Source: Owenia fusiformis (taxonomy: Eukaryota; Annelida; Polychaeta; Sabellida; Oweniidae). Taken from it: 64,000 nt of DNA. The first letter of the stretch is position 1. Every line of letters starts with the position of its first letter. The stretch lies in contig CAIIXF020000003.1 in assembly GCA_903813345.2 (NCBI GenBank), forward strand, positions 7,775,815-7,839,814, in the 5' to 3' direction. A model generated the notes under the pieces. The model was not told the DNA's origin. It made no database searches and saw only the letters and a list, made by a program, of their open reading frames with translations. Positions 11,318 to 24,861 of the stretch are shown piece after piece. Both the position numbers and the translations under genes were made by a program.

Positions 11318-13228
11318 CAACCTGCTTAATCCCGCTTCAAGGACAAAAAACCAAATTGGTCCATGAATAAGTATATATATTTTTTTTCCCTGCAAAAATC
11401 AAATAACTATGACAAAAGAACTAAAATAAGAAATCTGATTAGATACTTCACTCTTTTTTATGAAACCTCCAAATATTTCAAACACTTTAATAAGACAAAG
11501 AAATAAATAAGACTGAAAACTTATATCCTGTAGAGGAGAAACAATTGGCTTTAACAGCGGATTAGTCTGTCTGATTACAAATTATTTAAGGGATAAGATT
11601 TGATTGCAAAGGGTGACTCTGAGATCAATATTAGACATCCGTTAACATATATTATTACCACCTACCAGGGCCTGTTCTAGGGGTTTTAGTACTAGTTGAG
11701 AAGGCATTTAAATTGCTATATTGACGTGAGCAATATTGTGTCGGGCGTTAATGACTTTAGTCGGGCAATAATGACATTATCCGCCCGGCTATGTTTCCCG
11801 GGAAAAGTGATATCGTTCAGTGCGTAAGGTTTTCTATTTCAAATTTGCTATTTCAGCCCTGGGCATTAACGGTGGTAGTAATAGTAATAACGTCATTTCT
11901 GCGAGCAAAATAGTGAAATATTGGACCTTGGCCTTTGAAATGACGTTATTGTACTATTACAGGCCAGTAGCCTGCTTTTGCAAGAGGACGGGGGGGGGTC
12001 AGAACTTAAACAATATTCATGGGAGGGGAAGTGACAATTTTGGCCAAAACTCACTTGAAAAGTGGCGGAAAACTGTATGAAATAATTTTGGCCAGGATTG
12101 CTTCATACAGTCATTAAATGTACAGCTCCGGGACTGGAGACACAACTCTTTGTCAAACCATAAACATTAGTTCGGAGACATATAATAAATGTTATTATGA
12201 ATGTCTCTTATTAGTTATATTATATGAAACAGAAGATTAAAACTATTGCTTAGTCCGTCCTGGGATCCATCTATTTCCTAGTATTGTTTTCCTAACTGCA
12301 GATATGATCAGAATCACCTTGATGACAGTTAATGTTTAGGAATTGTTTTAGATTTTATGAAATATAATCTTTACTTCTTCAATGAGTTGTGCCACAACAA
12401 GGCCTGGTGTTTTGACAAACTCGCTTTTAAAAATGGGCCTTATATTGCCGAAAACATTTGTGCCAAAGTATTTCAAAGCCTAAGCCAAAAAGACGGTTTT
12501 CCAGATTACACCCTCTCTGCCCTTGCTAATGTCTAAGTCCACCAATTGTTCTTCAAGCTTGGAAAATATTATTGGATAACTGATCTTGATCAACTTTAAA
12601 TAATTACGTTTTTGCTGTTATTTTACACTTGTTGTTCACATGGGCGATGAGGTCATGGCATATAAAAATAGAACCATAAGCAGATGAAAACAGCTTAAAA
12701 TGCTTTTTGTTTCAGTTTCTAGCTCAGTTTTGAAGGAAGTTACATCAATTTTTGTAAAATATCCAAACAATTCTTAAACACATTTTTTGGCTCGCTTGTG
12801 CCATGATCGCCCCCCCCCCCGACTAAAATATGATTGCACCTGACGGAAAGATGGATTTGCCTATGCATTATAGTTAAGCATCAATGTAAAATATACTGTG
12901 TGCTCAATTTTGATAACGTTTTGGACGATTACCTTGATTATACATCATATAGAATGTTTATTGTGGGGATTAAACAGTTTAATACAGAGAGCTTATTCTG
13001 AATATTGAGTTTGGTTTAAGTATAAGGTTATCATTTTTAAAGACAAGAGATTATTCTTTAAGGCTTAATTTGTTTGATAATTCCCATATTAATCTGAAGT
13101 GATTAAACATTGATTGAATGATGTTTTTGCACCACTGTTGAAATGTTCGCTAACAAAGGTACGATCACATTTATTAGTCATGTAAATCATAGACGGGATC
13201 ATAGAGGTTATTTATTTGGAGGCATGTT
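11318..13228. other. Gene-poor stretch with old repeat fragments
   Basis: No supported gene. A small inverted repeat at 11879-11959 has arms of 21 and 23 nt around taacgtcatttc. The part 12240-12380 resembles 16920-17010 inside CACTG copy 2, so at least some of this stretch is from the same family or a shared repeat. The part 12960-13110 resembles 15380-15510 on the other side of the next element. Confidence 0.5.
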
Positions 13229-15354
13229 ATCATGGTGTTATAGCGTGACGGTTACGACACGTCTGAAAACGAGATTAGACGACTACGATCACTGATTTAT
13301 CCAATAAAATGGCCGCGATGGAACAGAAAACTAAGGTTGGTGCATTATTTTCTTCTACAGTGTATCAATGAAAGGATGAACGGTTTTTGTAGGCATTGCA
13401 TTCGGTGGTGCATTTTGTAATGTATATTTTGAACGTATTCTTTGCAAATTGTTGCCTGGGGATAACATGAAATAAGCGAAAAACTGTTGAGTTTGAAATT
13501 CAAAACTACACAAAATTTATAATTTTTTTTATTTTTGTCGTTAGGGCATGATCTGCATTGCCTAACGACCTCGTGGTATAAAGATGTAACCTACATACGA
13601 TCATAAAAAGCCAATTGAGCATTGGAAACCACCTAATATGTTCTACTTAAGCCATAATATTGCGGTTACACAAAAATTGAATGACGGTTACGCGAACCTC
13701 GTTCAAATATGTATCCCAGATTCATTGTTATTAATTTTGTCATATTCATCAGTACTTGATGGTAATTCTTCTTTTGCCTCTTCATTGCTATCTTTTTTAC
13801 TTAAATTGGTTTCATAAATAAAGCAAGACACAATTTTTTCCTTGCCCTATAGAGGCTCAAACAAGAGCATCTCTTGCGAGTCCTGAAAACAAAAATATAA
13901 TTAATTCAATATTGCATTTCTTACCCATTATAACAATTACATGGAAAGAGGCTATCAGAACTAGCAACCTTAAGTTGAAAGATGCACATGCACGTAACCG
14001 TCCGCTAAATATCTAATTTACATCTAATACAATGCGTTACCGTCCATAGAATTCATACGTAGTCGTCTAACGACATTGTGTTTGAAACCTTATTATTTAC
14101 AATATGACCACGTTCCTGTTCTGGATTTGTCATTATATGGCTTGTTTATACACAGTTTACTTACTGTTTATTTTTATTTGTTTATTTTATTCACCATTTC
14201 TGATGTGTTATACATTAATTTTTATATAAATTTTATATTAGATAAATGAACATATATACAGTTATACATGTACATTGGTAAACATATACACAATATGGTA
14301 TTATGTGATGCCAGGCCGAGGGTCTGGTCTATCTATGTAAATTTTATGAATATGTACAGATATTTCTTTATACTGCTGTAAATTAAATACATCACAGGCT
14401 CCAAATATCCAGCCCAAAAGGATATCATTAGGGGTATCCTGTGATGTATTAACAACAGATTTAAGAATCCTTAGGATTGCATCCCTTTCCTCATAATGGC
14501 CAGGGCATCTAAGGACCATGTGACTCAGAGTTTCAGGTTCTAGGTTACATACTTTACATATATTCGATGTCTTACCATTTGTCCATTTGTTAACATTTAC
14601 CATAATATTTCCCTCTCCAATAACCAATTTAATTACAGTTCTGCAACACTCTAAGACTCTTGGGTCTGATTTTGCAATATGCCACCATATAATGGGTTTA
14701 AAAATTGGGGATACAATTCTAAACATATAAAGTTTTTTGAAAGTATGCATTCCATTTGCCATTTTCGTATTTCAATTTGGTGCACTTTGTTTTTAACAAT
14801 ATTTTTCCATTTTACTTTAGGTAATTCAAATTCATGAGACATCATTCTATATATATATATAGCTATCAAGGTTATATGCTTCTGCTATCTGGATGCAGTT
14901 TCCTATTGGTGAGAAGCTATTTAGGCTCTCATAGGATGCATTGATTATGCGTAAAACATCTACCCTTTTAAAGATGCTTGAAAATGGCAGAGATAGTAGT
15001 TGCCATAGGAGCATTAGTTTATTAATGACTATTAATAGTTTGAGTGGCTCTGAGGCACATATACTGAGAAAACACGAAAATAGACTAAAAATTATGAACT
15101 TGAATATCTCAGTCGGTAGGTTTACAGCTTATATTCTGCTTCTTGTAGACCACCTGGCAGATTTGACCCAGTCTTTATAAGCATCCATATATACATCACC
15201 GAATGGAACTAGTTTAAAAGAAATCGTATCTGTTAATCTTGCCTACAGGCGAGAAAGAGGACATGCTGCCTTTCCAAACCGCCATTTGTTGTTATCGTTA
15301 CCGCAAAATTTTGCAAATCGCCATGTCGTAACCGTCATGCTATAACACCGTGAT
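13229..15354. mobile_element. DNA element with about 30-bp inverted ends, carrying a nested LINE tail
   Basis: The left end reads atcatggtgttatagc and the right end, reversed, atcacggtgttatagc. The match continues through tgacggttacgaca. A second inverted pair, attagacgactacg, lies at 13275-13290 and near 14065. No transposase is seen and no clear TSD could be fixed, so the superfamily is open. A minus-strand LINE fragment fills 14163-15246. Confidence 0.6.
14163..15246 (-). pseudogene. 5'-truncated LINE, C-terminal part of ORF2 and 3' tail
   Basis: On the minus strand, 14762 down to 14301 encodes 153 residues with a C-terminal Cys/His knuckle (ICKVCNLEPETLSHMVLRCP). Farther upstream, in other frames, fragments such as 'DAYKDWVKSARWS' and 'IINASYESLNS' resemble the thumb/connection region of CR1- or L1-like ORF2 proteins. 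Several frameshifts and stops separate them. An AT-rich tail with aataaa-type repeats at about 14163-14200 marks the 3' end. It is a different LINE from the one at 603-11304. Confidence 0.65.
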
Positions 15355-16059
15355 TTTAAGGGTTTTATACCAAGGACATGCTTATTCAAAATACTGTTTA
15401 GTTTGAAGGAAAGTTTAGGTTATCAATAAAAACAGGAGATTGTTCTCTAAGACTTATTAAATCTAATAATTCCCCTATTTAACCTGGACTTATGATAATA
15501 TAGGTAATAAGTTTGAATAATAATTTGAATTTAAAATCAAAAAACACAACAATTACACAATCACTCCAATTTGTGTGATTTGGGCAGGAAAGGCATATTT
15601 GAACAATGCATGTTTCCTAATATCTTATTATATATACAGTAGAACATGTATATCTGAACACCTGGCGAATCCGAACACCTTCCAATTTGAACACTTTTTT
15701 CGGTCCCATTTTTTACTCTTATTGACTCCCATGTTAAAAAAAACTTGAAATCTGAACACCTCCTAATCTGAACAGTGAACAACCAAATTAAAAAAGTGAC
15801 CTGTCCAATCTGAACATTTTTTCAGAAATCAAATGTCTGGACATTCAATAATAGTATTGTATGTCCAGTATTGTATGTCTTGTGAAAATAAAGAAATTGA
15901 AATTGTAGCAGAATTTATTCATAAATGTAATATTACATAGAAGGATGTGATATATGACATAAACAATGGACGCGTATCACAATCACCATTCATGTGTTCA
16001 TCCATGATACATATTTATTTGTTCATTTATTTACTTATTTATTTATTATGAAGTATTAA
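15355..16059. other. Unassigned stretch with a possible pogo-like repeat end
   Basis: At 15638-15830 a start like cagtagaac is followed by repeated 'ctgaacacc' and 'ccgaacacc' words, as in the decayed termini of pogo/Tigger MITEs. The other end was not found. No gene is supported. Confidence 0.3.
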
Positions 16060-17239
16060 CACTGCGTGAAATATGGGATTCCAATTCTTGACACGTCTAG
16101 ATACTAATCTTTTCACGCCGAGTTTCTAGACGTGCCAATTATTTACAGCTCTTGACACGCGATGAATCCAACTCTTTACACAGCTATGCACTTCTTGACA
16201 CGCGCCATGCAAAGCTGTGCAAAGACCATGCCAAAAGTCTTGACACGCGCTGATTGGAATCTCATTACTCGCTCTTGGCACATTGATAATTATGTGTAAG
16301 CAACTGACCTAATTACCAAAAAGCAATACATATAGTATTTTAACATGAAGTAATTATTTCCAGATTTGTGACCGGTAAGGGGTTGCACAGGAGCAAAGTC
16401 GAGTTATATCTTGTATTCGCGAATGCAACTAATTAATTACCAAAAGCAATACATGTATTTTAACATGAAGTAATTATACGTAACTCTATATTTTTACTTA
16501 TCTAGTATTGAAATATTACAAGCACTTTCTCTGGTTCTTGACTTAATTAACATTTTGGCAATTTCATACCGTCTTTTGAAATAATATTGTCAGCTACTAC
16601 AGGCGATGCTAATCGACTCGTTGATTCATTTAGTAGTTCCACTTGCGAATACAATCATAGACAAATAACTAGCGGGGTGTTTAGGAATCATAATGATAGT
16701 AGTTACTAGTTTCATCAGGCCCATGACCAGGGGGTTCGAGGGGAAAAAGTGTATATCCGGCGCACTGAGACAATTGATATCACCACTGATTGACAGAACA
16801 CAGATTTCAAAAGAGACCAAGGATGAAAATAAAGCGACGAGTTTTTGTGTTAAAAATGTACGTCCACATAATTGAAGTGGTTAATTTCAAGTAACAAGTG
16901 TAAGAGAAGATAAGAATTATTTCACAATCCGTCCATTTCTTTGAACTGTTTTGACAACTGCGGATTTAGGCTAGAAATTGTTTTAGAATTTATGAAATAC
17001 AATATTTACTTCTGTACATCAGAGTATGTCCTATTCCCCTCGCCAATGTCTTAAATCCACCCCTGCGAACCACCTTGATAATGTCCCCTCCCGGGTGTCG
17101 CCTTGTCACCCCCCCCCCCTCCAGATCCACCAATTGTTTTAAACCATGCTGCCTATACATTATCATAAAATCAATCTGGTATCTTTTTGAGTTTTCTAAC
17201 CCTGCTATGAAGGATGCATGTAATAAATAGACAATGTAT

Positions 17240-18355
17240 CTAGAATGGTATCTTACATTTTTTTCTAAATGTTAATATCCAAAAAACATATCTTTGGTTT
17301 ATCAACACATACCGCTCACAATATAACAAGTATACAGATTGTAACATAGATACGCGAATTGGGGAAAATTACAATCCCTTTGATCAAATTATTAAGATTT
17401 AATCTCCAGCTGAGGTGCAATCAAAATGTTGATACACATAATTAGCAGTCAGAAAGATGCTCTTACCACTGTAGTTTTCAATATTCCCTTTGTTTTAACA
17501 TCTTATTTCAAAAGAATGGATATTGATGGTTGTATGGAAGTATTCATATCAAACATTCACATTATAGTTTACAGTGGAATTCCCTCAATAAATGCAACAT
17601 ATTTACCATTTAAGATTTCATATTGGACTTTCCGCATAACGATAAAATGTTGACGATATAGTTTTCGATAAAACCCCAGGGCCGTAGCCAGCTTTCAGTC
17701 GGGGTGGGGGGGGGAGGGGTGATGCAATCACCAAAATATTTTAGGTTTTCAGTCGTGACATAAATGAGGCAAAAAATATTTGTTTTGAATTTTTACGAAA
17801 ATGGTGCAACTTTCTTCAAACCTGAGCTAGAAGCTTCAAACAAAAAATCATTTTAATGCTCTTTTCTTCATCTACCTTATGGTACCTTTTATTGGTTGTA
17901 GGAGGGGGTGTGAACCCATCGCTTCCCCTTGTTACGCTTATAAACCCAATAACGTATTCCCAAGGAATCGACTTTATTAATTTATATGTGAAAAATGAGC
18001 TTGCATGTACAAATTGCATCGTATGCAAAAATTCCCCTGACCGACCCGGTCATGTTTATGTCTTTTGAATGATGTCTACCCCTTGATGCATGCATCCTTT
18101 AATAAGTGGTGTTAAGAATATTGGTGTAGGCCCTGGTGAAGGGAAATGTCATAAAGATTTTACGTATATCGCGATATACATGTAGCCGCGTCCCCTTTGT
18201 CTTTATCCTTCCAAACGCAAACGGCAGATAAGAGTTGTTCTTAGTGATTGATCTGATGCTTAATAAGCCACTTACAAGATACAGTTTTAAATATTGATAT
18301 TGTGTAAAGTTTGTTTTAACACATAGGTGTAACCGGGGGGGGGGGAGGGGGGTGC
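17240..18355. repeat. Internal block shared with CACTG copy 1
   Basis: Near-identical to 4588-5700. The far higher similarity here than in other parts of the two elements suggests recent exchange, or recent common origin of this block. Confidence 0.8.
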
Positions 18356-18964
18356 GATTTACTTTTAATGGCCATTTTATGCCTTTTATTTTCAAATTAT
18401 GTTTTGTTTTGATGTCAGTGTGAAAAGTCAAGAAACGTCAACCCCGACTTTTAATTAAAAAATGTTGGTTAATCACTTATGGCAAATCACAAGGTTGATG
18501 ATGTCAACGGACCATGATCGTGGAAGGCTATCAATATCAGGTGTATATCGCATAGAAAATAAATATAGCTAATTTTTCGCACTGATATGATGATGACTAT
18601 TCTGGCGAATCGGGTAGATATTTCTCAGTTTTTTCCGATAATAAAACTATTCATTTCTATCAATTTTACAAACGGGATCCTTTGAATGCACATTAAAACT
18701 ATAAAAGTATTTATTGGGCGTACATACTCGTTCTGTCATGTTACTTACATTTCATTTGCAAGTTGTCCACATATTAATCCGGCGTTTTGTTTAATCAAAT
18801 TTCCCGCCCCTTGAGGTTTCCGACAGTAAAACTTAATATTTAATACTAACCAATGCATCAGTTAATATTTTCAGAATACAAATTTTCCATTTTTATTTCT
18901 CTGATAGATAAAGTCTCATTTTGAATCTGTTCGTGTATTAAAGAGTATGCTTTTATAATGCCGT

Positions 18965-19092
18965 GGTCACATTTGCTCAGATTTTCAGCACCGGCGCCCG
19001 GCCGATGAGTATTTTGTTCAAAATTGTATTCAATTTTGAACAAAATACTCAATCGGCCGGGCGCTGTAATGAAAATCGGAGCAAATGTTACC
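18965..19092. mobile_element. Foldback MITE inside CACTG copy 2
   Basis: The arms begin ggtcacatttgctc and end gagcaaatgttacc, with cggccgggcgc near the inner side. It is a palindrome of 128 bp and the sister of 5825-5954. Confidence 0.65.
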
Positions 19093-22000
19093 AAGTCATA
19101 ACTGATGAAAAATCAAATGAGAACATGAACATGGATAATAGGGGCACTATTACGCTGCGTGCAGAGTCTAATCATAAACTACGAGAAGACGAAACTCTCA
19201 TTTAAGAAGTGAAGTCGAACAAATGCAAAGGGTAGGGTACTATAGAAGGGGATCATATAAAAGCACGATCTATTTCACAACGCCTTTAACTTTTGTTCTT
19301 CAACTGTTGCCATTTGTGCATTTCAAAAATAAAATATCTTAATCTGATTTGTTCCACCTTTCTTTTCGCTCAGTTCTGCAATATTATGTCCATATGTTGT
19401 TTTGAATTATGTCATTTGCGAAATAGCTGTAAGACATTATGAGAATGAATATGGGAGTTTCCACGATAATGTTGTTCACATGATCTTATACACATACCTG
19501 CATAACAATCGGAGACGAAGTCTTAATATTGTCCAATAAAAAAATGAGAATCTAACATTTAATGATAACAAAAGGATTAATTGCTTAGTTCTCTTTGTTT
19601 TAGTCTTTGTTTTCTTAAATGCGGAAGTGTACCAACATCACCTAGATTACATAAGAGATCATCTAACAGTCTAAAATTGCTTTTAATTGCAAGTTAATGC
19701 ATTCCGACCAAATGTGTATACCTGTAATTTGGGGGGGGGCGATGTTACATCACATAACTACAACGTTCATATAGAAATATACAATAAGCATGTCCGTATA
19801 AAAGTATAAAAGCTAAAATTATAAAAACTCATTTCAAAGTCATTCTGTTCATGGAAGCGTCAAGTTATGAAAAACAATGCTAAACACCCAAACAAATCGA
19901 CTTGATTACCTTTGAAAACTTCTTGAGAGGAAATGGACAAATGTATTTTTCTAACTCATTAGAACGTCTGTCTGATTGAAATACTATTTTTTAAATACAA
20001 ACATAAATGATTTAATCTTGGTCAGAAGTCTGAACATTGTCCAACAAAATAATAAGAATCTAACATTTAATGATTACAAAAGGATTAATTGCTATATAGT
20101 CTTTGTCTTATCTTTGTTTTTCTAACGGCGGAAGTGTACCAACATCACCTTGATTACAGAAGAGATCATCTAACAGTCTAAAATTGCTTTTAATTCCCGG
20201 GTTTTAATTACATTTTATGTACAGACTTTTTTGCCTCTATTCTCATTTTTAAACCTGTTTCTGTTTGCTTATTTAACAATTGTGATAAATTATTCAGTTA
20301 GTGTCGAAATCAAAACAATTTTCTACATTATAGTCCCCTCCTCTTGCACTGACTAAATATTAAAATAAGCCAGTCTGATTGCGAATTTACAAATCCTGTA
20401 AAAGTAGCTTCAAACCGCCTTTTAATCAGAGAAAACAATAAGTTAATTCATCTGATTGCGAAAATACGAATCAATCTGATTATCTGATCTCCATGCTATT
20501 TGATTCGTGCATTATCTACAAGTCAGTCGGGCAAGGGTGAAATTATTTCATTTGAAAACAGAAATAAATATCAGAACCCCTCTAGCATAACTATTCGGAA
20601 GAAATTCATACAAAAAATAAGGTACACAACTGATGAAGGGTCGCACACAATGCACGCACCCCTCTCCTCCTCCTCCGTGTTTGCCCACACACGACCATAG
20701 ACAATTTCTAAAAGCGTTTTCCCCGGAAATATAGGTGTAGCGGTTGCCAGAAGTCGCACAGCTTGGGAGTCAGGGTATCCTGATCCATGCCTCAACGCCT
20801 GACGGGTCTGATATTTAGAGGGGGCGCAAGAATTATTAGGGGGCGGGGTTAACGTAAAATTTGCCAAAATATACATAGGCGTAGCCAGAAGGGGGGGGGG
20901 GGTGCGATGGGTGCGATAACAATAGGCTTTATATATGCTTTAATGTTTTATTTATCATGATGCTTTTATGTAGGCTATTAATTACAGTTCTTTTTGCAAT
21001 ATAAAACTGGTATGTCTATGCAAATTCCGATTGGACTAATATAAAGGGATATTGTTTCATTATGTGGACTTGAGAAAGTCCGACATATTCATTGCTTTCA
21101 ACCCAAAACTTAAAACAGGAAGTTATCAAGATCCCAAGAACACGATCGCTACTTAAACAATACGTTTGTATAATCCCGGCGATCGAAATGCAATCAAACT
21201 TTCGCAATCAGGTGCCTAATTAGTCTTTTGATCTCTAAAGTTTTACGACTGAACGTTTCAATGAACTCGTGAGAAGCAAACGCAATCATCATATAAACAT
21301 TTTTTTAGTAAATCTAAAATAGAGTAAAACCCAGGGAAAAAGATCGCGTGTTCATTGGAATTAGGCATATTTCAATTTTGAAATAACAAAAGTCAGTCTC
21401 AGAAGAATTTTCCAAGCATTCCCTGCTTCGATGCGTTTTTATTGCAAGGGCCGTTTAGCGCCGATATGAATTCATTATAGGGCATTTGGGTTGTGCTTTA
21501 TTTGTTTTATTTATATAAATGTTATAAAATGTGTACGACACTTTAATGAATTATTTTTAGGGTTACAATGCATATTTGACTTTTCCCTCTAAACGTTTAA
21601 AATTCATCTTTATACTTTTCTTAGTTTGCTTCAATAAAATTAACATTGGACCCCAGACAGTTATCAAATTCTCAGACATTTGATTAATATAGATATTTGT
21701 ACTTCCTTTGACCAGTGGTGCTGGTGTGACTGAGATTCGAATCTAATCTGTTTCATTTTTATGTAAATTGAGAGAAATAAAGTTTTATTTTAAGCGTTTT
21801 AACAATCTTAACGTTTGGCGTGCAGCTCAACTTAATACACAACCAAAGGTCAGAATACAGAAATAAGAAAATGCCTTTTATTTGTTATTCAAGCTCGAGC
21901 AATATCCCCGTTATAAAACCAAAATAACTGCGGTTAGGTACCATATCTTGATTACAGTAAAGACAGGCCATCTCATTCTGGTATGCCAGAGCCACTCTTA

Positions 22001-22701
22001 TCTGCCGATTGTGGAAGGATAAAGACAAAGGCTATCGCGGCTATCGCGATGAGGCCATCTTATTTCTAGGAATTATTTCTGCCTCTCATTCCTTAAACCG
22101 GCTTCGTTAAACAGTGCCAAAATATATAAGTCGGAGCCAAAAACAAGACTATTTTTATATTTAAATCCCCTCACCTTGTCAATGTCTATGCCTGCATCTG
22201 GTTTTCCCACCTGTGGGAGGGAGCCAATATACACATAGATTACTTACTGGCCATGGACAGGGGGGGGGCACAGAAACGAACATTCTGGGGTCATAAGGGA
22301 TACTTGGGGAAGGGGGAGGGGTGGTGGTGAATAGTGAAGTCCGGGAGTGAAGTTAAGGGGTACTGAAATCTTTCTTTTGATATTTAGTGCTTGAATGGAG
22401 ACTTGTTTCCACTCCCCGCATTCTAGTAGAATTTAAATATTTGATCCAAAGGAGTTATTTGAAATCAAACTTGCATTCCGATTAATTAACACTCCAATGA
22501 TTGTACCGCTTCACTATTGTCTAAGATAATTATAATGAATTCACGGGACACTATAGTCTTCCTTTTAAACTTTAGTGGTTGGATGGAGACTTGTTTCCCC
22601 ACCCCGTACACTAGTAAATTTGTAAATTTTAAGTATTTGATTAAGGGAGGTATTTGCAATCCAACTCTGATGATGCAAGACTAGTCAGCCAAGACTAAAT
22701 T

Positions 22702-22980
22702 ATGAACTTATTATCATTTAGACTATTGAGTTCATTAAATTATAATTCCATAGATATCATATTTAATCCTGTCAACACAATAATGGTATTAATTGGCATG
22801 ATATGTAGTCAGAAACGGTTTAAAAAGTTGTTTAGTATAGATAGTATTAAGAAAAATCCTAACTCAAAGTTTTTGTTAATTATTCAAACTGTTTTAAAAG
22901 AGGAATATGCGTCCAAGTTAAAATCACTCGAAATCAGGGTAGATAAACCTAAGAAAAACACATTTCGTGTTTTCATTTGA
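22702..22980 (+). CDS. Uncharacterised 92-codon ORF near the right end of CACTG copy 2
   Basis: The ORF is basic and Lys-rich toward its C-terminus (ending KKNTFRVFI), with a hydrophobic stretch near residues 20-35. Copy 1 keeps only the 3' half, with a stop and a truncation, so the frame is not maintained there. Its position next to the right subterminal array is where the last exon of an element-encoded protein could lie. It resembles no transposase known to me. It may be a leftover exon of a lost transposase gene or a chance frame. Confidence 0.3.
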   Translation: MNLLSFRLLSSLNYNSIDIIFNPVNTIMVLIGMICSQKRFKKLFSIDSIKKNPNSKFLLIIQTVLKEEYASKLKSLEIRVDKPKKNTFRVFI

Positions 22981-23415
22981 TCTATATCATGATCCTGTAA
23001 AAATGTCAGATTTAGCAAAATAGATAGGCGATCTCCATCTGCACACGTCTACTCATTTCGACTAAGCTATTGCCTATACTTACACGCACACGCATACTTT
23101 TAAATTAATTTTATTTTGATAATGATTTAAAAAACACAAATTATTATTAACACGAAATTAAAATGATTGTTATATTCCAATTCTAGCAAAGTATAATTAA
23201 GCGCGACTATAGGTCATAACAACATGTGGCCAGTCTAATTATACTGTTTGTTTTGATAAGGCTGTGCAAAGAGATATCAAAACTCTTGACACGCTCTTTA
23301 CACGCGAGGTCTTTGCACCTCTTGACACGTCTTGGAATCTCTAGATACGCGGAGTTCCTAGACTATCTTTGCACGTCTAGAAATTGCTTGGAATTTCACA
23401 TTTGACGCAGTGTAA

Positions 23416-23690
23416 TTGTGTGTGTTGTTATATATACTGTTTTCTGTTATATTGATATATTGTAAAATTAGTGTTTACTTTGTGTACACTTAACCCTTTA
23501 TGGGTATGCATGTGTAATAAAGTTCATAAATCTAAATCTATTGAGTCAATGTTATAGTTGTTATTTATCTTTACATATACAATGTAATCAAAGAACCAAT
23601 ATTGTCCTAATTAACTTATTTCGTCCCAGGGACTTCCCTACTTTGTGGAAAACAACAGGATGTTTTGGAAAAAGTGAATACAGGAGTAAA
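23416..23690. other. Unassigned flank of CACTG copy 2
   Basis: AT-rich sequence with an aataaa at about 23516 and a short taaatc repeat. No gene is supported. Confidence 0.4.
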
Positions 23691-23900
23691 TTGGTTTATC
23701 ATCATGCGAAAAGAACTGAATGTTTTATGTTTGGATTAAGAGAAAGGTGTGAATCAGGAAGATAATTGATTTATCATTATTGGAAATTACCTGGATGTTT
23801 TTGATTTGGATTAAGAGAAATGTGAGAATCTGGAAGATAAGTGGTTTATCCCTATTGTAAATTAACTGGATGTTTTTGATTTGGATTATGAACAGGTCTT
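23691..23900. repeat. Degenerate tandem repeat, unit about 75 bp
   Basis: Three partial copies share tggatgttttt, ttggattaagagaaa, tctggaagata and ggtttatc in the same order. The spacing between the first two copies of ttggattaag is about 75 bp. Confidence 0.7.
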
Positions 23901-24049
23901 AACTGTTTTAAATCCCATGGGTATGTTATGATAGCTAAGATTCAGTCAGTAAATGTTTTATAATCACAAAGACAACACAGACACATTTGCAGACAAGATT
24001 ATATTACGAGAAAGAAAAAAATTCAACTTGGTAATATTCTGTCACTAAA

Positions 24050-24235
24050 ATGCCTCCTAAAAGGCATACATCTGATATCCTGAATGCCCTTGATATTTTG
24101 AAGGATTATACATCATCTCGAATGAACACTCATGAAAAATTCTTTTTACTTAAAGAGGATGTCTTCTCAGATATTGCTAATGCTAAAAGTGACAAGAAAC
24201 AAACAACAATGAAGGAACAAACCAGTGCTATATAA
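24050..24235 (+). CDS. Small hypothetical ORF, 61 codons
   Basis: The start context is good (actaaaATGcc). The predicted peptide is hydrophilic and begins MPPKRHTSDILNALDILK. No family is recognised and no splice donor is obvious at its end. It could be the N-terminus of a decayed TE protein. 24236-24860 holds nothing I can assign, apart from an imperfect inverted pair near 24250-24290. Confidence 0.25.
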   Translation: MPPKRHTSDILNALDILKDYTSSRMNTHEKFFLLKEDVFSDIANAKSDKKQTTMKEQTSAI

Positions 24236-24861
24236 CCATAATATCGTATGAGTCATTTGATAAGCATAAGATTTCGTACGAGACTATCATATACTTAGGT
24301 GGTTCAAAAAGTTTTGCAGTTGATGCCATAACTTCAAGGAAAATAGGACTTTTGCAATGAAACTTGGTACACATATGTGTTATATATTTATACATAATAT
24401 GGTAAAATTTGGGACCTCAGTTTTGAGATATGGTTGCTATGGTAACCAGAGTGGTGGGTACCATGTTCAACCAGAAATTACGTTTTTCCAAATAGTTTTC
24501 TTGCTTGAATAAACTCTTTGTAAAGTGGCAATTAGCAGGAGTAAGTGTCTTTGGGTGGCTATTTTTCTTCAAATTCTTCAATTTTTCTAATTGTCTCTAT
24601 GACATCACAATAGACAAGTGACACGATAAGTTCCTTTGTGATGTATACTGTCCAAAACCCAGTAGAAAAATTGAGATGGAAAAGTTAGGAAATTTTGAAT
24701 TTTTTCTCCAAAATTTTCAAAATGGCAGATGTTTCCACACCAACCAAATTGATCAAATGGATCAGCATAGAAATCTGATACAGTGCATGGTTCAAAATGG
24801 CAATCTAGTTGAAAGCCCATGGTTTATTTCAATAAATACTAGTAAATCAAATAAAAATTGA

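Larger units (their letters stand above)
16060..23412. mobile_element. Non-autonomous CACTG-ended EnSpm/CACTA-like element, copy 2
   Basis: It has the same CACTGCG...CGCAGTG ends as 1893-7856 and the same subterminal arrays, and is flanked by the 3-bp duplication taa at 16057-16059 and 23413-23415. At 7,353 bp it is longer than copy 1. Homologous blocks appear in a different order: the block like 3320-3840 lies at 19285-20345, after the block like 4588-5700. A segment near 19500-19690 is repeated at 20020-20190. A piece matching 5520-5590 occurs inverted near 21990-22050. Only one ORF, at 22702-22980, looks possibly coding. Confidence 0.85.

Noticed and set aside
18099-18431. 110-codon minus-strand ORF in CACTG copy 2
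   Set aside because: It crosses a poly-G run and the border of the shared block, has no counterpart in copy 1, and has no recognisable motif.
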